A stretch of 31,337 bases of DNA from Tubiluchus corallicola (GCA_030141605.1 JAQGDQ010001639.1:1-31337), one strand, 5' to 3'; numbered from the stretch's first letter, positions 10,756-21,061 are shown. A program made the numbers and translations. Notes: generated from the sequence alone by a model not told the origin.

Positions 10756-11274
10756 TACGAACTCATTAAAAATCGTATCTTAAACTTAACCTTAATAAGA
10801 ATCATTTATTAACTATTAAGATCACACGTGCAAAGAACCCTAACTTTAAGCATGTTGTTTACACAGACAGATACGTGCTATTTACCGATTTTTCCTGTAA
10901 ACAAGGAGGTCCGTCTATCATTTTTTTCTCATGCAGGATAGAAGAAAATGGGACGAAGTTGTTTACAGCATCCAAATCCTATTACATCCTGAATCAAGGC
11001 TTTAGACACGTGTTAATTGACGCTGGTTTACTATCCCCCTGCTGCTACTGGTATAATTCAAACTGCTCGCATGAGTTTTATCAAACCCGGTAATCTATCT
11101 AGGAGGAGCTGCCGGTGTACAGTAACCAGCAGTCGGATAGACAAAAAAATGATGATTGGCAAATAGGTCAGATTTTCCCAGGAACACGAGATGAGACGCT
11201 GCATCTGGGCAGGGATAAAGCACCAGTGGTGATAAATCACTGCAAACACAAGGGCGAAGGCGGCTTGTTTTGAC
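10756..11274. other. Unique DNA with weak exon-like signal
   Basis: On the minus strand a pyrimidine-rich acceptor (CGCCCTTGTGTTTGCAG, ending near 11241) precedes sequence open in two frames to about 11095. The plus frame at 10875-11093 begins at GTG. No protein family is recognisable, and no donor clearly closes an exon. Confidence 0.2.
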
Positions 11275-11506
11275 AACCCACCGCCCAGGTCCCATAGACG
11301 ACCACTCTACACGCACAGATGATGATGATGAACTCTTCATCCGTACCGTGGCAACCCACCGCCCAGGTCCCATAGACGACCACTCTACACGCACAGATGA
11401 TGATGATGAACTCTTCATCCGTACCATGGCAACCCACCGCCCAGGTCCCATAGACGGACCACTCTACACGCACAGATGATGATGAACTCTTCATCCGTAC
11501 CGTGGC
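11275..11506. repeat. 78-bp tandem repeat, 3 copies
   Basis: Three nearly identical units carry CCCAGGTCCCATAGACG at 11284, 11362 and 11440, exactly 78 bp apart. Each holds a (GAT)n run that is one triplet shorter in the last copy. Because 78 is a multiple of three, frames stay open on both strands; opposite-strand peptides of equal length suggest these are artefacts. Confidence 0.95.
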
Positions 11507-12960
11507 AACTACACAATGATTTTCATTTGAAAAATGATCATTTTACGGTTTGGCAAAGCTATAAAACGTTACATAATTTAAGCTTAGGAACTGCGATAGG
11601 AAAGCTTGGCTGTGGTAATTTCAAACAATCGATATCACAGCTACACGAAGTTGCATGGAATCGTTGCAATGTTGCCTTGATGAACTTATTAAAATAAATT
11701 TACTACACCGTTCATACGCACATAACAGAATAGGTAATTTTTTTGTTTACCTGTCCAGCACAGGTAACAACATAGTAATGCATTACATGTACTAGACAAT
11801 CCAATAAAATAGACTCCACAGAAGTCTATTTTAAATCACAAAATTAAAATCACTAATATTAACCAGATATGAAATACCATCACACCAGTACGACAACATA
11901 CACACTAATTCAGAATTCATACATCCGCGGCCATATTAATTAAATCATAGTTTTTTCATTTTTTTGTGCATAGTTGTAAATACGATTGATTTTATTCGTC
12001 GTTACTTTCCATTACTGCACAGTAGTTTAGATTGCACTGACGCATTTGCCTTTAGCAGTGTAAGTTTTTATTAACTAACACTGATTGATCATCTCTGTAA
12101 AGTTTTTATCAGTGATTATCAATGTATTTTAATGGCAAATAAAGATTATATATATATATAAGTAAAATGGTGCAAATTATATAAACAATTACCACCCATT
12201 GCTGCAAATACAGATGTTTGAAAGTAGAAACATTATAACTGGAACATTATAGGAAAACCTCCAAAGCAAAGGCAATCGAGTTAACCGAAAAAAGGGCAAA
12301 CCGTGACTCACAAAAGATTTTACTAATAACTAAAGTCGTTAGAATATCGGACAGGGTTGTTTAAATGGGTAATAATCTCAGTAGTTAGACAATGGCTTAA
12401 AAGTAAACAATATTAACAAAATTAAAAAAATAACAATGAAAAAATGAAGTATTAAAGACAACAATTAGGTTTTGCAATATCCGGTTTTTCAACATGCATT
12501 CAATTCTCGAAACAAAATTATCGGATTTTAGGATTAAAAGATGATTTCACTTTTTTTTAGAAAAGTTTAGATCCAAAAGCAACCAATAGTAAAAGTTCCG
12601 CTCGACGTGTATTTACATTTCAATTCAGTTGATAAAAAAACTACTAGAATATAGAAAAAGTGGACCATTTATGTACTGTATAATTTACGAACACTTTTTC
12701 AAAAGCAATTTGGTGGTGCAATGACAGTAAGTGACAAAAGCTCGAGCTTCTGAGCAATAAAACCATACTGAAATGAAAACAAATGCAATTTACCGAAGCT
12801 TTACAAGTTTTGTTTGCTCAGAACTTATTGGGGGAAAGTGCAAGACTGCTCTCACATGCCATGCTTGGTTTCCTATATATGAAAGGTGTACGACCTACAA
12901 GGCATCTTCCCATCTGTTACAGTTTATCATGTGTTATTTATATACGTCTCATGTGTGATC
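11507..12960. other. Unique DNA, no confident gene
   Basis: A plus ATG frame at 12773-12958 (61 codons) and one ending at 11697 have no recognisable features. Around 12060-12160 the plus strand resembles the 3' end of a retroposon: AATAAAG at 12138-12144 runs into a short (AT)n tract. Confidence 0.4.
12060..12160 (+). mobile_element. Possible retroposon 3' end with (AT)n tail
   Basis: TGTATTTTAATGGCAAATAAAG is followed at once by a short (AT)n run. Many non-LTR retrotransposon 3' ends combine an AATAAA-type signal with a simple-repeat tail. I could not find coding sequence of an element upstream, so this rests on the tail alone. Confidence 0.25.
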
Positions 12961-13049
12961 CTCAGTGTTACTGGGAGTTAAACAGCCAGCACAATTCAGA
13001 TCTATGACTTAAGCAGGCAAAACCATAGTAGGAAAATAAAAATGTCCTT

Positions 13050-13051
13050 AC
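13050..13051 (-). other. Splice donor GT (GTAAGG)
   Basis: G|GTAAGG on the minus strand is a near-consensus 5' splice site. It interrupts the codon after Met343, giving a phase-1 intron. Confidence 0.75.
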
Positions 13052-14081
13052 CCATAGGCAATCCATTGGTGTACATACTGGTCTGAGGTGACACACACGG
13101 TGAGCTACTTTTGTAAGTCATGTACGAATTCTGAGCGGCTACGTTTGCAGCACCCTGAGGGTACCCGTTTTGCAGGACGCTTCCAGCAGTCCCGTAGCTT
13201 ATTGTACCCGGATACGTGCCCTGCAGGTCAGCACTGCCCTGCTGTTGTTGCAATGGTGGTACACCGTTGGCGTAGCCGTTGTATCCGTTCTGCAATGTCT
13301 GCATGGCAGTACACGGAGTGCTATACACGTAACCGTTGCTATCGACAAAACTATTACTTTGATGTTGCTGCTGCTGCTGTGGCAGTTGTTGCTGTTGTTG
13401 TTGCTGTTGCTGTTGATGGTGGTGCTGATGATAGTGGTTTTTGTACACACCGTTGGTAATGTATGAGTTGTACACCTCACTGGCACTGGTGGCAGCAATT
13501 TTGTACGGTTCTTTGAGTACAAACAGACTTGCTTTTGGATTCAAGGTGCTGTGTTTAACCGGAGACTTGGCAGTAGGACTCGGAGTGGGACTGGTACTCA
13601 TTGAACTCAACGAGTCCGAGGTGCCGTTGTTACTGTCCGTCTCGTTTTTACTCGTATCCGAGACGGCATCCGCACCCTTGCTGCACAAAATCGACGACAC
13701 TGACATTTCCGATGTCCCGCCTAGACGTTCCTGTTGTTCTACGATGGCACTGTCACTATTTGCACACGTACTATCACCGTTCTCCTGGCAATTATCCTCC
13801 GCCGCGCGATTTTTCAAAATGTACAATCGGCATCCGTTGATGGTGTGGATGCTACGTATGTATTCGTGATTCTTGTTGCTGGTTGCACGTTGTTGCTGCT
13901 GTTGCTGTTGTTGCTCAACAGACTTCTTAGAACTTGCTCCCTGATGATGGTCCTTTGGCAAGGCACTACTATTCTTCTGACGCGAGTACGTACTAGGATT
14001 TGAAGGGAGCATATACCCTTCCCCATCCATCTTCATCTTCATAGCCTCTGAAATGCAGCTGAATCTACTATCAGAGTGCAT
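13052..14081 (-). CDS. Gln/Ser/Asn-rich protein with PAM2-like motif, first coding exon
   Basis: This minus-strand exon encodes 343 full codons plus one base. It starts at the first ATG after an in-frame TGA (14081) and ends at a strong donor, ATGG|GTAAGG, at 13052; read past that, the frame turns into intron-like sequence and stops. Features by residue: poly-Gln at 56-64; an acidic, Ser/Asn-rich linker at 95-160; a Ser/Thr-Pro cluster SPTPSPTAKSP at 164-174, likely proline-directed kinase sites; HSTLNPKASLF at 177-187; His/Gln tracts at 217-241; and a Tyr/Asn/Gly/Gln-rich low-complexity tail. LNPKASLF fits the PAM2 core (L-N-x-x-A-x-x-F) that binds the MLLE domain of poly(A)-binding protein; the usual Pro after Phe is displaced. 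A cytoplasmic mRNA-regulatory role is therefore inferred. No folded domain lies in this exon, and I do not recognise the gene. Confidence 0.8.
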
Positions 14082-14149
14082 GCACGGGTTATATTGTATG
14101 TACGAAACGCAACTGCTGCTGCTGCTGCTGCTATCTCATCACTGCACTG
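14082..14149 (-). other. Probable 5' UTR of the Gln-rich gene with (AGC) run
   Basis: Upstream of the ATG on the minus strand are a seven-unit AGC/CAG run, a two-codon upstream ORF (ATG AGA TAG) and, at the far end, a good acceptor-like TGTTCTATTTTCAG near 14150. If that acceptor is used, the ATG lies in an internal exon with the cap site further upstream. The context of the start codon (T at -3) is not a strong Kozak match. Confidence 0.4.
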
Positions 14150-14204
14150 AAAATAGAACACTGCCTTTACTCTGCACAGCTGACTATCTAGTTCGGCGCA
14201 CCAT

Positions 14205-14540
14205 TCGCTGTCTGCCTGCCTCGCATGGCGGCGCTGCTAGCGGCGCAACAGAGACAAGTCGTTCAAGGCGCGTTTTCACACAATTCAACTGGTTTTCGCC
14301 GGAGACCTTTAAAATTCTGAACACATAAAAATGGCGGGTCACGCGGAATGACACGTACTTGTCGAATATCTGTGCTAAATTTGACCTCCTCAACGGCCAA
14401 AACGACACAGCACGTCTAAAATGGCGAAAAATTTCGGAGAAGGAAAATTTTATGACGTTCAGCTTTTTCGTGTCGTTACGAGATGGCGCGACGCTACGAC
14501 CCCCTCTAACGTGCTACAGTAGCGCCGCCCCAAACAAGGT
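14205..14540. promoter_or_regulatory. CpG-rich promoter-like zone with four ATGGCG motifs
   Basis: CpG density rises sharply here compared with the surrounding AT-rich DNA. ATGGCG occurs four times on the plus strand, beginning at 14225, 14331, 14421 and 14483. Two sit in AAAATGGCG(G), the core of the YY1 site that is common just inside animal promoters. The zone lies 60-460 bp upstream of the likely first coding exon on the minus strand. There is no obvious TATA box, as is usual for CpG-type promoters. The role is inferred from position and motifs. Confidence 0.5.
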
Positions 14541-14719
14541 TCACAAGCAGGAATTATCTAGACTGTATGGATTCTGGGATTAACCTTTTGTCAACCAGGA
14601 TTGGGTGAATGGGCGACCTATTAGATCAGCGAGATAAGATCTGTTTCATCATAGCTCAAGAAAATTTATTATCACCTCCGATAAAAGTGTCGGCCATTAT
14701 TAGAAACTGCTAACAAACG

Positions 14720-15037
14720 TAGAAAAAGAAAAAGAAGAGAAGATAAGAGGAGAGGAGAGACGAGAAGAGAAGAGAGAAGAGAGGAGAAGAGAAGAGGAGA
14801 GGAGAGAAGAGAAGACAAGAGAAAGAAGAGATGAGAAGAGAAGAGAAGAGGAGAAAAGAGAAGAGAAGAGAAGAGAGAGAGGAGAGAAGAGAAGAGAAGA
14901 GAAGAGAAGAGGAGAGGAGAAAAGAGAAGAGAAGAGAAGAGAGGACAAGAGAAAAGAAGAGAAGAGAAGAGGAGAAAAGAGAAGAGAAGAGAAGAGAAGA
15001 GAAGAGAAGAGAAGAGAAAAGAAAAGAAAAGAAAAAA
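14720..15037. repeat. Polypurine (GAGAA)n-type array
   Basis: An almost unbroken purine strand of AGAAG/GAGAA pentamers with scattered GAGG and rare pyrimidines. It lies about 180 bp upstream of the promoter-like zone relative to the minus-strand gene. Open frames (Arg/Glu/Lys on plus, Leu/Phe/Ser on minus) are compositional. Confidence 0.95.
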
Positions 15038-15230
15038 TATAATCATTTTCCTTCAAGAAATTCCTATTGCCAGATCGTTAAATTACCAATTAAAGACAAA
15101 TGATCTTCAAAATTTCTTTTGAAATGGAAAAACTGCTCTATACTTTTCTTAAATACTTGGAATATTTTTCAATGCAAGACAGAAAAACAAACATGTATTA
15201 CTGAAAAACAAACTGAACGACGAGCAAATC

Positions 15231-15354
<124 letters not shown>

Positions 15355-15387
15355 TTTCCTAACCATTTAACTAGCTTACTTCGTTTA

Positions 15388-15600
15388 TTAAATATCTGTC
15401 AAGCTACCAAAATCAATCACTGAACTTGATGTGGTGGCAGTACAGGTACGTTTTCCATGTTAAATATCTCTCGAACAACTAAGATCAAGCACTGAACTTG
15501 ACGTGGCAATATAGGTTCCTTTTCCATGTTAAATATCTGCAGAGTTACCAAATCAAACACTCAAGTTGGCGTGGCAGTACAGGTATCTTTTCGATGTTTT
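15388..15600. repeat. About 70-bp tandem repeat, 3 diverged copies
   Basis: Units begin TTAAATATCT at 15388, 15460 and 15529. They share CACTGAACTTGA(T/C)GTGG, GGCA, TATAGGT or TACAGGTA, and TTTTCCATGTT. The copies differ enough that the array is probably old. Confidence 0.85.
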
Positions 15601-15899
15601 AACAAACGAAAGCTGTACCTCAGTAGCTCTGAATAATCACGAAAAGTTACCTCAACGGCAACGGTAACAATGACAATCCTAACTTAATCAAGCATTTTGA
15701 ACCCTTTGCTACACTTACTGTATGCATGCATAGATTTTGAATTAAATAGTATAGTTTTGTTAGCGGACATATAACCGCATCACTGTGATTATCATATAAG
15801 TAAAATATTTGTTTATCAAATGTGTACAAATACTTAGTTAATAGTTTTTTTTGCTTCAATAGAGTTCAAAACTAAATTTGTACATCTGTGTATCTACAA
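15601..15899. other. Unique AT-rich DNA
   Basis: A minus-strand frame at 15647-15859 has 70 codons of ordinary composition and no recognisable motif. No other feature is visible. Confidence 0.45.
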
Positions 15900-16059
15900 T
15901 TTGTATATCTGTATGTAGCTATGTGCAGCTATGTTGGGTCAAATGGTTAGTATAATCTGGAAATCATTACCCGAGCTCTGCCCGCTGATAAAACCATCGG
16001 GTATGCGTTGATTTTGTCATTTTCGTATAAGAAATTTGATTTTCAGAAATAAAATAAAA
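15900..16059 (+). mobile_element. Possible retroposon 3' end running into (TATC)n
   Basis: The plus strand carries two overlapping AATAAA signals (16048-16053 and 16053-16058), and the (ATCT)n microsatellite begins at 16060. This is the arrangement of a non-LTR or SINE tail. No coding sequence or A/B box was found upstream. Confidence 0.3.
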
Positions 16060-16279
16060 TATCTATCTATCTATCTATAGATAGATAGAGATATATAGAT
16101 ATAGATAGATAGATAACTAGATAGATAAATAGATAGGAACTAGATATATATATAGTTATCTATCTATCTATCTATCTAGTTCCTATCTATTTATCTATCT
16201 AGTTATCTATCTATGTATCTATCTATGTATCTATGTATCTATCTATCTATCTATCTATGTATCTATCTATGTATCTATG

Positions 16280-16326
<47 letters not shown>

Positions 16327-16334
16327 ATATCTAA
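16060..16334. repeat. (TATC)n/(GATA)n microsatellite containing a large palindrome
   Basis: The strand switches from TATC to GATA near 16078 and back to TATC near 16157. It then continues as TATC with TATG variants to 16334. The switches create nested inverted repeats. Confidence 0.95.
16105..16214. repeat. 41-bp perfect inverted repeat, 28-bp spacer
   Basis: 16105-16145 and 16174-16214 are exact reverse complements, including the non-GATA landmarks AGGAACTAGAT and ATCTAGTTCCT. The landmarks rule out a match due only to GATA/TATC periodicity and indicate an inverted duplication. The arms could form a hairpin or cruciform. Confidence 0.9.
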
Positions 16335-16766
16335 AATCTATGACACGTTTGTCTATTTTAAATTTGGTCTATCTTAAAGATTATTTCGCTTACTTAATGA
16401 CAGACACACCCCCACGCACGTAATTGTAACCACAGTAATGTGACTTTGCGATGTTGCGATGTTGACATTTCACTAAATCTAAAATAGAACACTGGAATTA
16501 CCCCATCCAGTACCTGTTCTATTCTTGTAAAACTCATTCTACTCTCATCGTCTCGACGTCTGATGAGATTTCACTGTCAAACAAAAGCAGTAGTTCAAAT
16601 GATCATGTTTCAGCTGACGGCAAGCCAAGTACAGGTACATTTATGTCTATTTGTAAGCAATCTACTCAGCAACAAGACAAGCATATATAGATATCACGTT
16701 CAATTCAACTAGAATTTGTTTACGCGGAACAGTGGATTGGTGGATTTGTTACCGTGCGATTCTTAG
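16335..16766. other. Unique DNA, no feature recognised
   Basis: No array or convincing open frame is visible. Confidence 0.5.
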
Positions 16767-17117
16767 CATTAAAGGAGAGAACAAGTCACTCAGCATGATG
16801 GGGTTTATTTAAAAGTTATCACTTAAACTGTTTGTGGTGTGCTAAAGGAAAGAACAAATCACTCAGTATGTTGGGTTTATTTTACTGTTATCACTTAAAC
16901 TGTTTGTGGTGTGCTAAAGGAAAGAACAAATCACTCAGTATGTTGGGTTTATTTTACTGTTATCACTTAAACTGTTTGTGGTGTGCTAAAGGAAAAACGA
17001 ATCACTCAGTATGTTGGACTTATTTTACTGTTATCACTTAAACTGTTTGTGGTGTGCTAAAGGAAAGAACAAGTCACTCAGCATGATGGGGTTTATTTTA
17101 CTGTTATCACTTAAACT
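16767..17117. repeat. 72-bp tandem repeat, 5 copies
   Basis: Units share TTATCACTTAAACTGTTTG, GTGGTGTGCTAAAGGAAAGA and a CACTCAG(T/C)ATG(T/A)TGGG segment. The first and last units share the CAGCATGATGGGG variant. Because 72 is a multiple of three a plus frame stays open over several units; it is not supported as a gene. Confidence 0.93.
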
Positions 17118-17220
17118 TAGAAAAAATGTAACAAAAAAATTTATAAAGAAATGTCTATACGGCATAAATTTAAAATATAATGCCACATTATAGAAATTTT
17201 CAGGTGTGGTCGTTGTCACA

Positions 17221-17297
17221 ATTCACTTGAAATTTATGACATAACTGGGAGACTTCGTGACTTTTCGTAAACCCGTCGTGACTTTTCGTAAGCGCGC
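17221..17297 (-). repeat. 77-bp dispersed repeat, left inverted copy
   Basis: ATTCACTTGAAATTTATGAC to the terminal GCGCGC, with an internal direct repeat of CGTGACTTTTCGTAA. Its reverse complement aligns without gaps to 22110-22186, with about 12 mismatches by eye. Confidence 0.8.
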
Positions 17298-17329
17298 ATT
17301 GAAATAATGCAATGATTTAAACTTTCATC

Positions 17330-17833
17330 AAGTGCGCAGTTTATTATTTCGTGATTATATTATAATATCATTCAAGTACCACTGTATCTACCAACTAACT
17401 ACACCCTGGATTGCATATGCCATGATGACCGGTTACAGTTTATTGTTTTCGTGATTATATCATTCAAGTACCACTGTATCTACCAACTAACTACACCCTG
17501 GATTGCATATGCCATGATGACCAGTTACAGTTTATTGTTTTCGTGATTATATTATAATATCATTCAAGTACCACTTTCCCTACCAACTAACTACACCCTG
17601 GATTGCATATGCCATGATGACCAGTTACAGTTTATTGTTTTCGTGATTATATTATAATATCATTCAAGTACCACTTTCCCTACCAACTAACTGCACCCTG
17701 GATTGCATATGCCATGATGACCAGTTACAGTTTATTGTTTTCGTGATTATATTATAATATCATTCAAGTACCACTGTATCTACCAACTAACTACACCCTG
17801 GATTGCATATGCCATGATGACCGGTTACAGTCA
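17330..17833. repeat. 100-bp tandem repeat, 5 copies
   Basis: ACCCTGGATTGCATATGCC recurs at 17403, 17495, 17595, 17695 and 17795. The second unit is 92 bp because it lacks a TATAATAT segment. Two units have CTTTCCCTACC where the others have CTGTATCTACC. Confidence 0.94.
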
Positions 17834-18300
17834 GACAGACAAAAGTGACCCACTTCCGTTTCCCAATAAAAGCTTATTTACGACGAGCCAGGACCTTGAG
17901 TACGACTAATTAACTTTGCAAACTACTGCGTATTTTACTGCGTTTTTAGTGCGTAACATTGTCTCCGTCATTAAGCGCGCTTGTCTGCTACATTTACATC
18001 CTTCATGTAAAAAAGTAACTCGAAAATGCAACGACACAATAGCATGTTAATTATAAAAAACTTGGTGATTTCATGGTTTTTTATATAGAAATAGCATTGA
18101 TGTGTGGACAATTTCAAAACTAAAGAAGCGTTTAGACTTCGAGTTTTCTCAATTTCAATTTCAATTTATGTATCTCTTTATAGTGTTAAAATAAAACATG
18201 AAAGAATCTCTAATAAGTTTTGAAGAATTAATGTATAGATAGATCTAGAACTAGACAAAGGATAGCGAAAAGACTATAAAGTCACCTAGTCTGCTATTCT
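17834..18300. other. Unique DNA, no feature recognised
   Basis: AT-rich sequence between two arrays, with no gene signal. Confidence 0.5.
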
Positions 18301-18309
18301 CTCATTGAC

Positions 18310-20560
18310 AGCGAACTCGCAAGTGTGAACTACTTTGCGAGTCGATTTCCCCTGCGAGCTATTTTTTATTATTATTATAATTCTTTATTTTTGAAAACTA
18401 TGTACAAAATATATTCCTTCTATTTGGAGGGATATGTTTAAAATTTCTGCGAGCTAATGTCTAGTGTCAACTGCTTTGCGAGTTACTGTCGGCGAGTTAC
18501 TGCAAACTCTCCAACAGTTGTTGCGAGTTGATTTCCTGCGAGCTAATGTCTAGTGTGAACGTGCGTCTAGTGTCAACTGTTTTGTGAGTTACTGTCGGCA
18601 AGTTATCGCAAACTTTCTAACAGTTGTTGCGAGTTGATTTCCCGTGAGCTAGTGTCTAGTGTGAACGTGCGTCTAGTGTCAACTGTTTTGTGAGTTACTG
18701 TCGGCAAGTTATTGCAAACTTTCCAACAGTTGTTGCGAGTTGATTTCCTGTGAGCTAGTGTCTAGTGTGAACGTGCGTCTAGTGTTAACTGCTTTGCGAG
18801 TTACTGTCGGCAAGTTATTGCAAACTTTCCAACAGTTGTTGCGAGTTGATTTCCTGTGAGCTAGTGTCTAGTGTGAACGTGCGTCTAGTGTTAACTGCTT
18901 TGCGAGTTACTGTCGGCAAGTTAATGCAAATTCTCTAACAGTTGTTGCGAGTTGATTTCCTGTGAGCTAGTGTCTAGTGTGAATGCGCGTCTAGTGTCAA
19001 CTGCTTTGCGAGTTACTGTCGGCAAGTTACTGTAAACTCTCCAACAGTTGTTGCGAGTTGATTTCCTGTGAGCTAGTGTCTAGTGTGAACGCTCGTCTAG
19101 TGTCAACTGTTTTGCGAGTTACTGTCGGCAAGTTATTGCAAACTCTCCAACAGTTGTTGCGAGTTGATTTCCTGTGAGCTAGTGTCTAGTGTGAACGCTC
19201 GTCCAGTGTCAACTGTTTTGCGAGTTACTGTCGGCAAGTTATTGCAAATTCTCTAACAATTGTTGGAAGTTGATTTCCTGTGAGCTAGTGTCTAGTGTGA
19301 ATGCGCGTCTAGCGTCAACTGCTTTGCGAGTTACTGTCGGCAAGTTAATACAAATTCTCTAACAGTTGTTGCGAGTTGATTTCCTGTGAGCTAGTGTCTA
19401 GTGTGAACGCTCGTCTAGTGTCAACTGTTTTGCGAGTTATTGTCGGCAAGTTATTGCAAACTTTCCAACAGTTGTTGCGAGTTGATTTCCCGTGAGCCAG
19501 TGTCTAGTGTGAACGCTCGTCTAGTGTCAACTGTTTTGCGAGTTACTGTCGGCAAGTTATTGCAAATTCTCTAACAATTGTTGCGAGTTGATTTCCTGTG
19601 AACTAGTGTCTAGTGTGAACGCGCATCTAGTGTCAACAGCTTTGTGAGTTACTGTCGGCAAGTTACTGCAAACTCTCCAACAGTTGTTGCCAGTTGATTT
19701 CCTGTGAACTAGTGTCTAGTGTGAACGCGCGTCTACTGTCAACAGCTTTGTGAGTTACTGTCGGCAAGTTACTGCAAACTCTCCAACAATTGTTGCGAGT
19801 TGATTTCCTGTGAACTAGTGTCTAGTGTGAATGCGCGTCTAGCGTCAACTGCTTTGCGAGTTACTGTCGGCAAGCTACTGTAAACTCTCCAACACTTGTT
19901 GCGAGTTGATTTCCTGTGAACTAGTGTCTAGTGTGAATGCGCGTCTAGTGTCAACTGTTTTGTGAGTTACTGTCGGCAAGTTATTGCAAATTCTCTAACA
20001 GTTGTTGCGAGTTGATTTCCTGTGAGATAATGTCTAGTGTGAACGCGCGTCTAGTGTCAACAGCTTTGTGAGTTACTGTCGGCAAGTTACTGCAAACTCT
20101 CCAACAGTTGTTGCGAGTTGATTTCCTGTGAACTAGTGTCTAGTGTGAACGCGCGTCTAGTGTCAACTGTTTTGTGAGTTACTGTCGGCAAGTTAATGCA
20201 AATTCTCCAACAGTTGTTGCGAGTTGATTTCCTGTGAGCTAGTGTCTAGTGTGAACGCGCGTCTAGTATCAACTGTTTTGCGAGTTACTGTCGGCAAGTT
20301 ATTGCAAATTCTCTAACAGTTGTTGCGAGTTGATTTCCCGTGAGCTAGTGTCTAGTGTGAACGCGCGTCTAGTGTCTAGTGTGAACGCGCGTCTAGTGTC
20401 TACTGTGAACACGCGTCTAGTGTACTCTCCACACACTTCTTGCAGTGAATAGAGAAAGGAATGTCAGCTCGAACTTGCAACAAGTTTTGCTCTAGTCTGA
20501 ACACACTTGCGAGTTATTTGGCGATTTTGTTTGACGAGAAAACTCGCTAGTCTGAACACG
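18310..20560. repeat. 106-bp satellite, about 18 full copies plus degenerate edges
   Basis: The unit contains GCGAGTTACTGTCGGCAAGTT, CAACAGTTGTTGCGAGTTGA and TGTCTAGTGTGAACGCGCGT. CTGTCGGC recurs every 106 bp from 18486 to 20287. At 20350-20420 the array collapses to a 24-bp sub-repeat of GTCTAGTGTGAACGCGC. Partial motifs (AACTCGC-AGT-TGAAC) lie at both outer edges in the same orientation, suggesting growth from one mobile-element-like sequence. The unit holds stops, so coding is unlikely. Confidence 0.95.
18362..18446 (-). mobile_element. 85-bp retroposon 3' fragment inserted in the 106-bp satellite
   Basis: An 85-bp AT-rich segment interrupts a satellite unit and is bounded by a 10-bp direct duplication, CTGCGAGCTA, at 18352-18361 and 18447-18456. 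Read on the minus strand it ends in AATAAAGAATTATAATAATAA and an A run, the layout of a severely 5'-truncated retroposon. Removing the insert and one duplicate restores a normal unit. Confidence 0.7.
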
Positions 20561-20749
20561 CCTTAATAGTTTCGGGTTACATATATTTAACATCATATTG
20601 TAGGCCCAAGAAATCTATCAAAATTTATGCATCGCGTATTGTTAGTATCTCGTTACAGAATTCTTCAACAGTACGACATATCATTCTGTGACGTTGTCCC
20701 CTGTGCTATAAGAACAAAAAACGCTTGATAAGCGCCACCTACGCCATAG

Positions 20750-21061
20750 GCAGACATCGAACAGGTTTCACAAACATACAGTCGAACGCCAAGAGCTGCT
20801 AGTTGGTATTTCTGGGAGTGCAATACGTGCAAGACGTGCTACATCTGCCATCAATCAACTAACCCACAGAACAACGCCCATTCGGAAGCTGAGGCTACTC
20901 TGTACTCTGTACAAGTTTCAAAGCATTTCTGCAGTAGAAATACACTGAACGCATCAGAGACAGAATCTAACAACGCTAGAGCACTCGACTATCAGCTACG
21001 ACATACTTATTATTTCCTCCCCTTCCGTTTCCGGCTGCGGGGGAGTATCCCGAGCTCTCTA
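20750..21061 (+). CDS. Open frame with WxCxxCKxCxxC zinc-binding-like motif, possible exon remnant
   Basis: A plus-strand frame is open for 104 codons between TAG (20747) and TAA (21062) with no ATG. A plausible acceptor, TTTCACAAACATACAG, ends near 20780. Near the middle it reads WYFWECNTCKTCYICHQS. Spaced C-x2-CK-x-C-x2-C after a Trp resembles the start of the second PHD finger in the DPF/PHF10/KAT6 double-PHD family (W-x-C-x-x-CK-x-C-x-x-C). The downstream residues do not continue as a PHD finger: no FCDxCDRG-like block follows. So it is at best an exon fragment or pseudogene, or chance. The rest is Ser/Asn/Ala-rich and unremarkable. Confidence 0.22.

Noticed and set aside
11095-11451. Minus frames over the 78-bp repeat as a repeat protein
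   Set aside because: Both strands and several frames are open; there are only three units and no supported start or flanking exon.
13088-13869. Plus-strand and alternative minus frames over the Gln-rich exon (Val/Leu/Ala-rich, Asn/Ser-rich)
   Set aside because: Shadows of the CAG/CAA-rich coding exon; the minus frame at 13052-14081 has the start, donor and motif support.
14672-15103. Long Leu/Phe/Ser and Arg/Glu/Lys frames
   Set aside because: Direct readout of a polypurine pentamer array.
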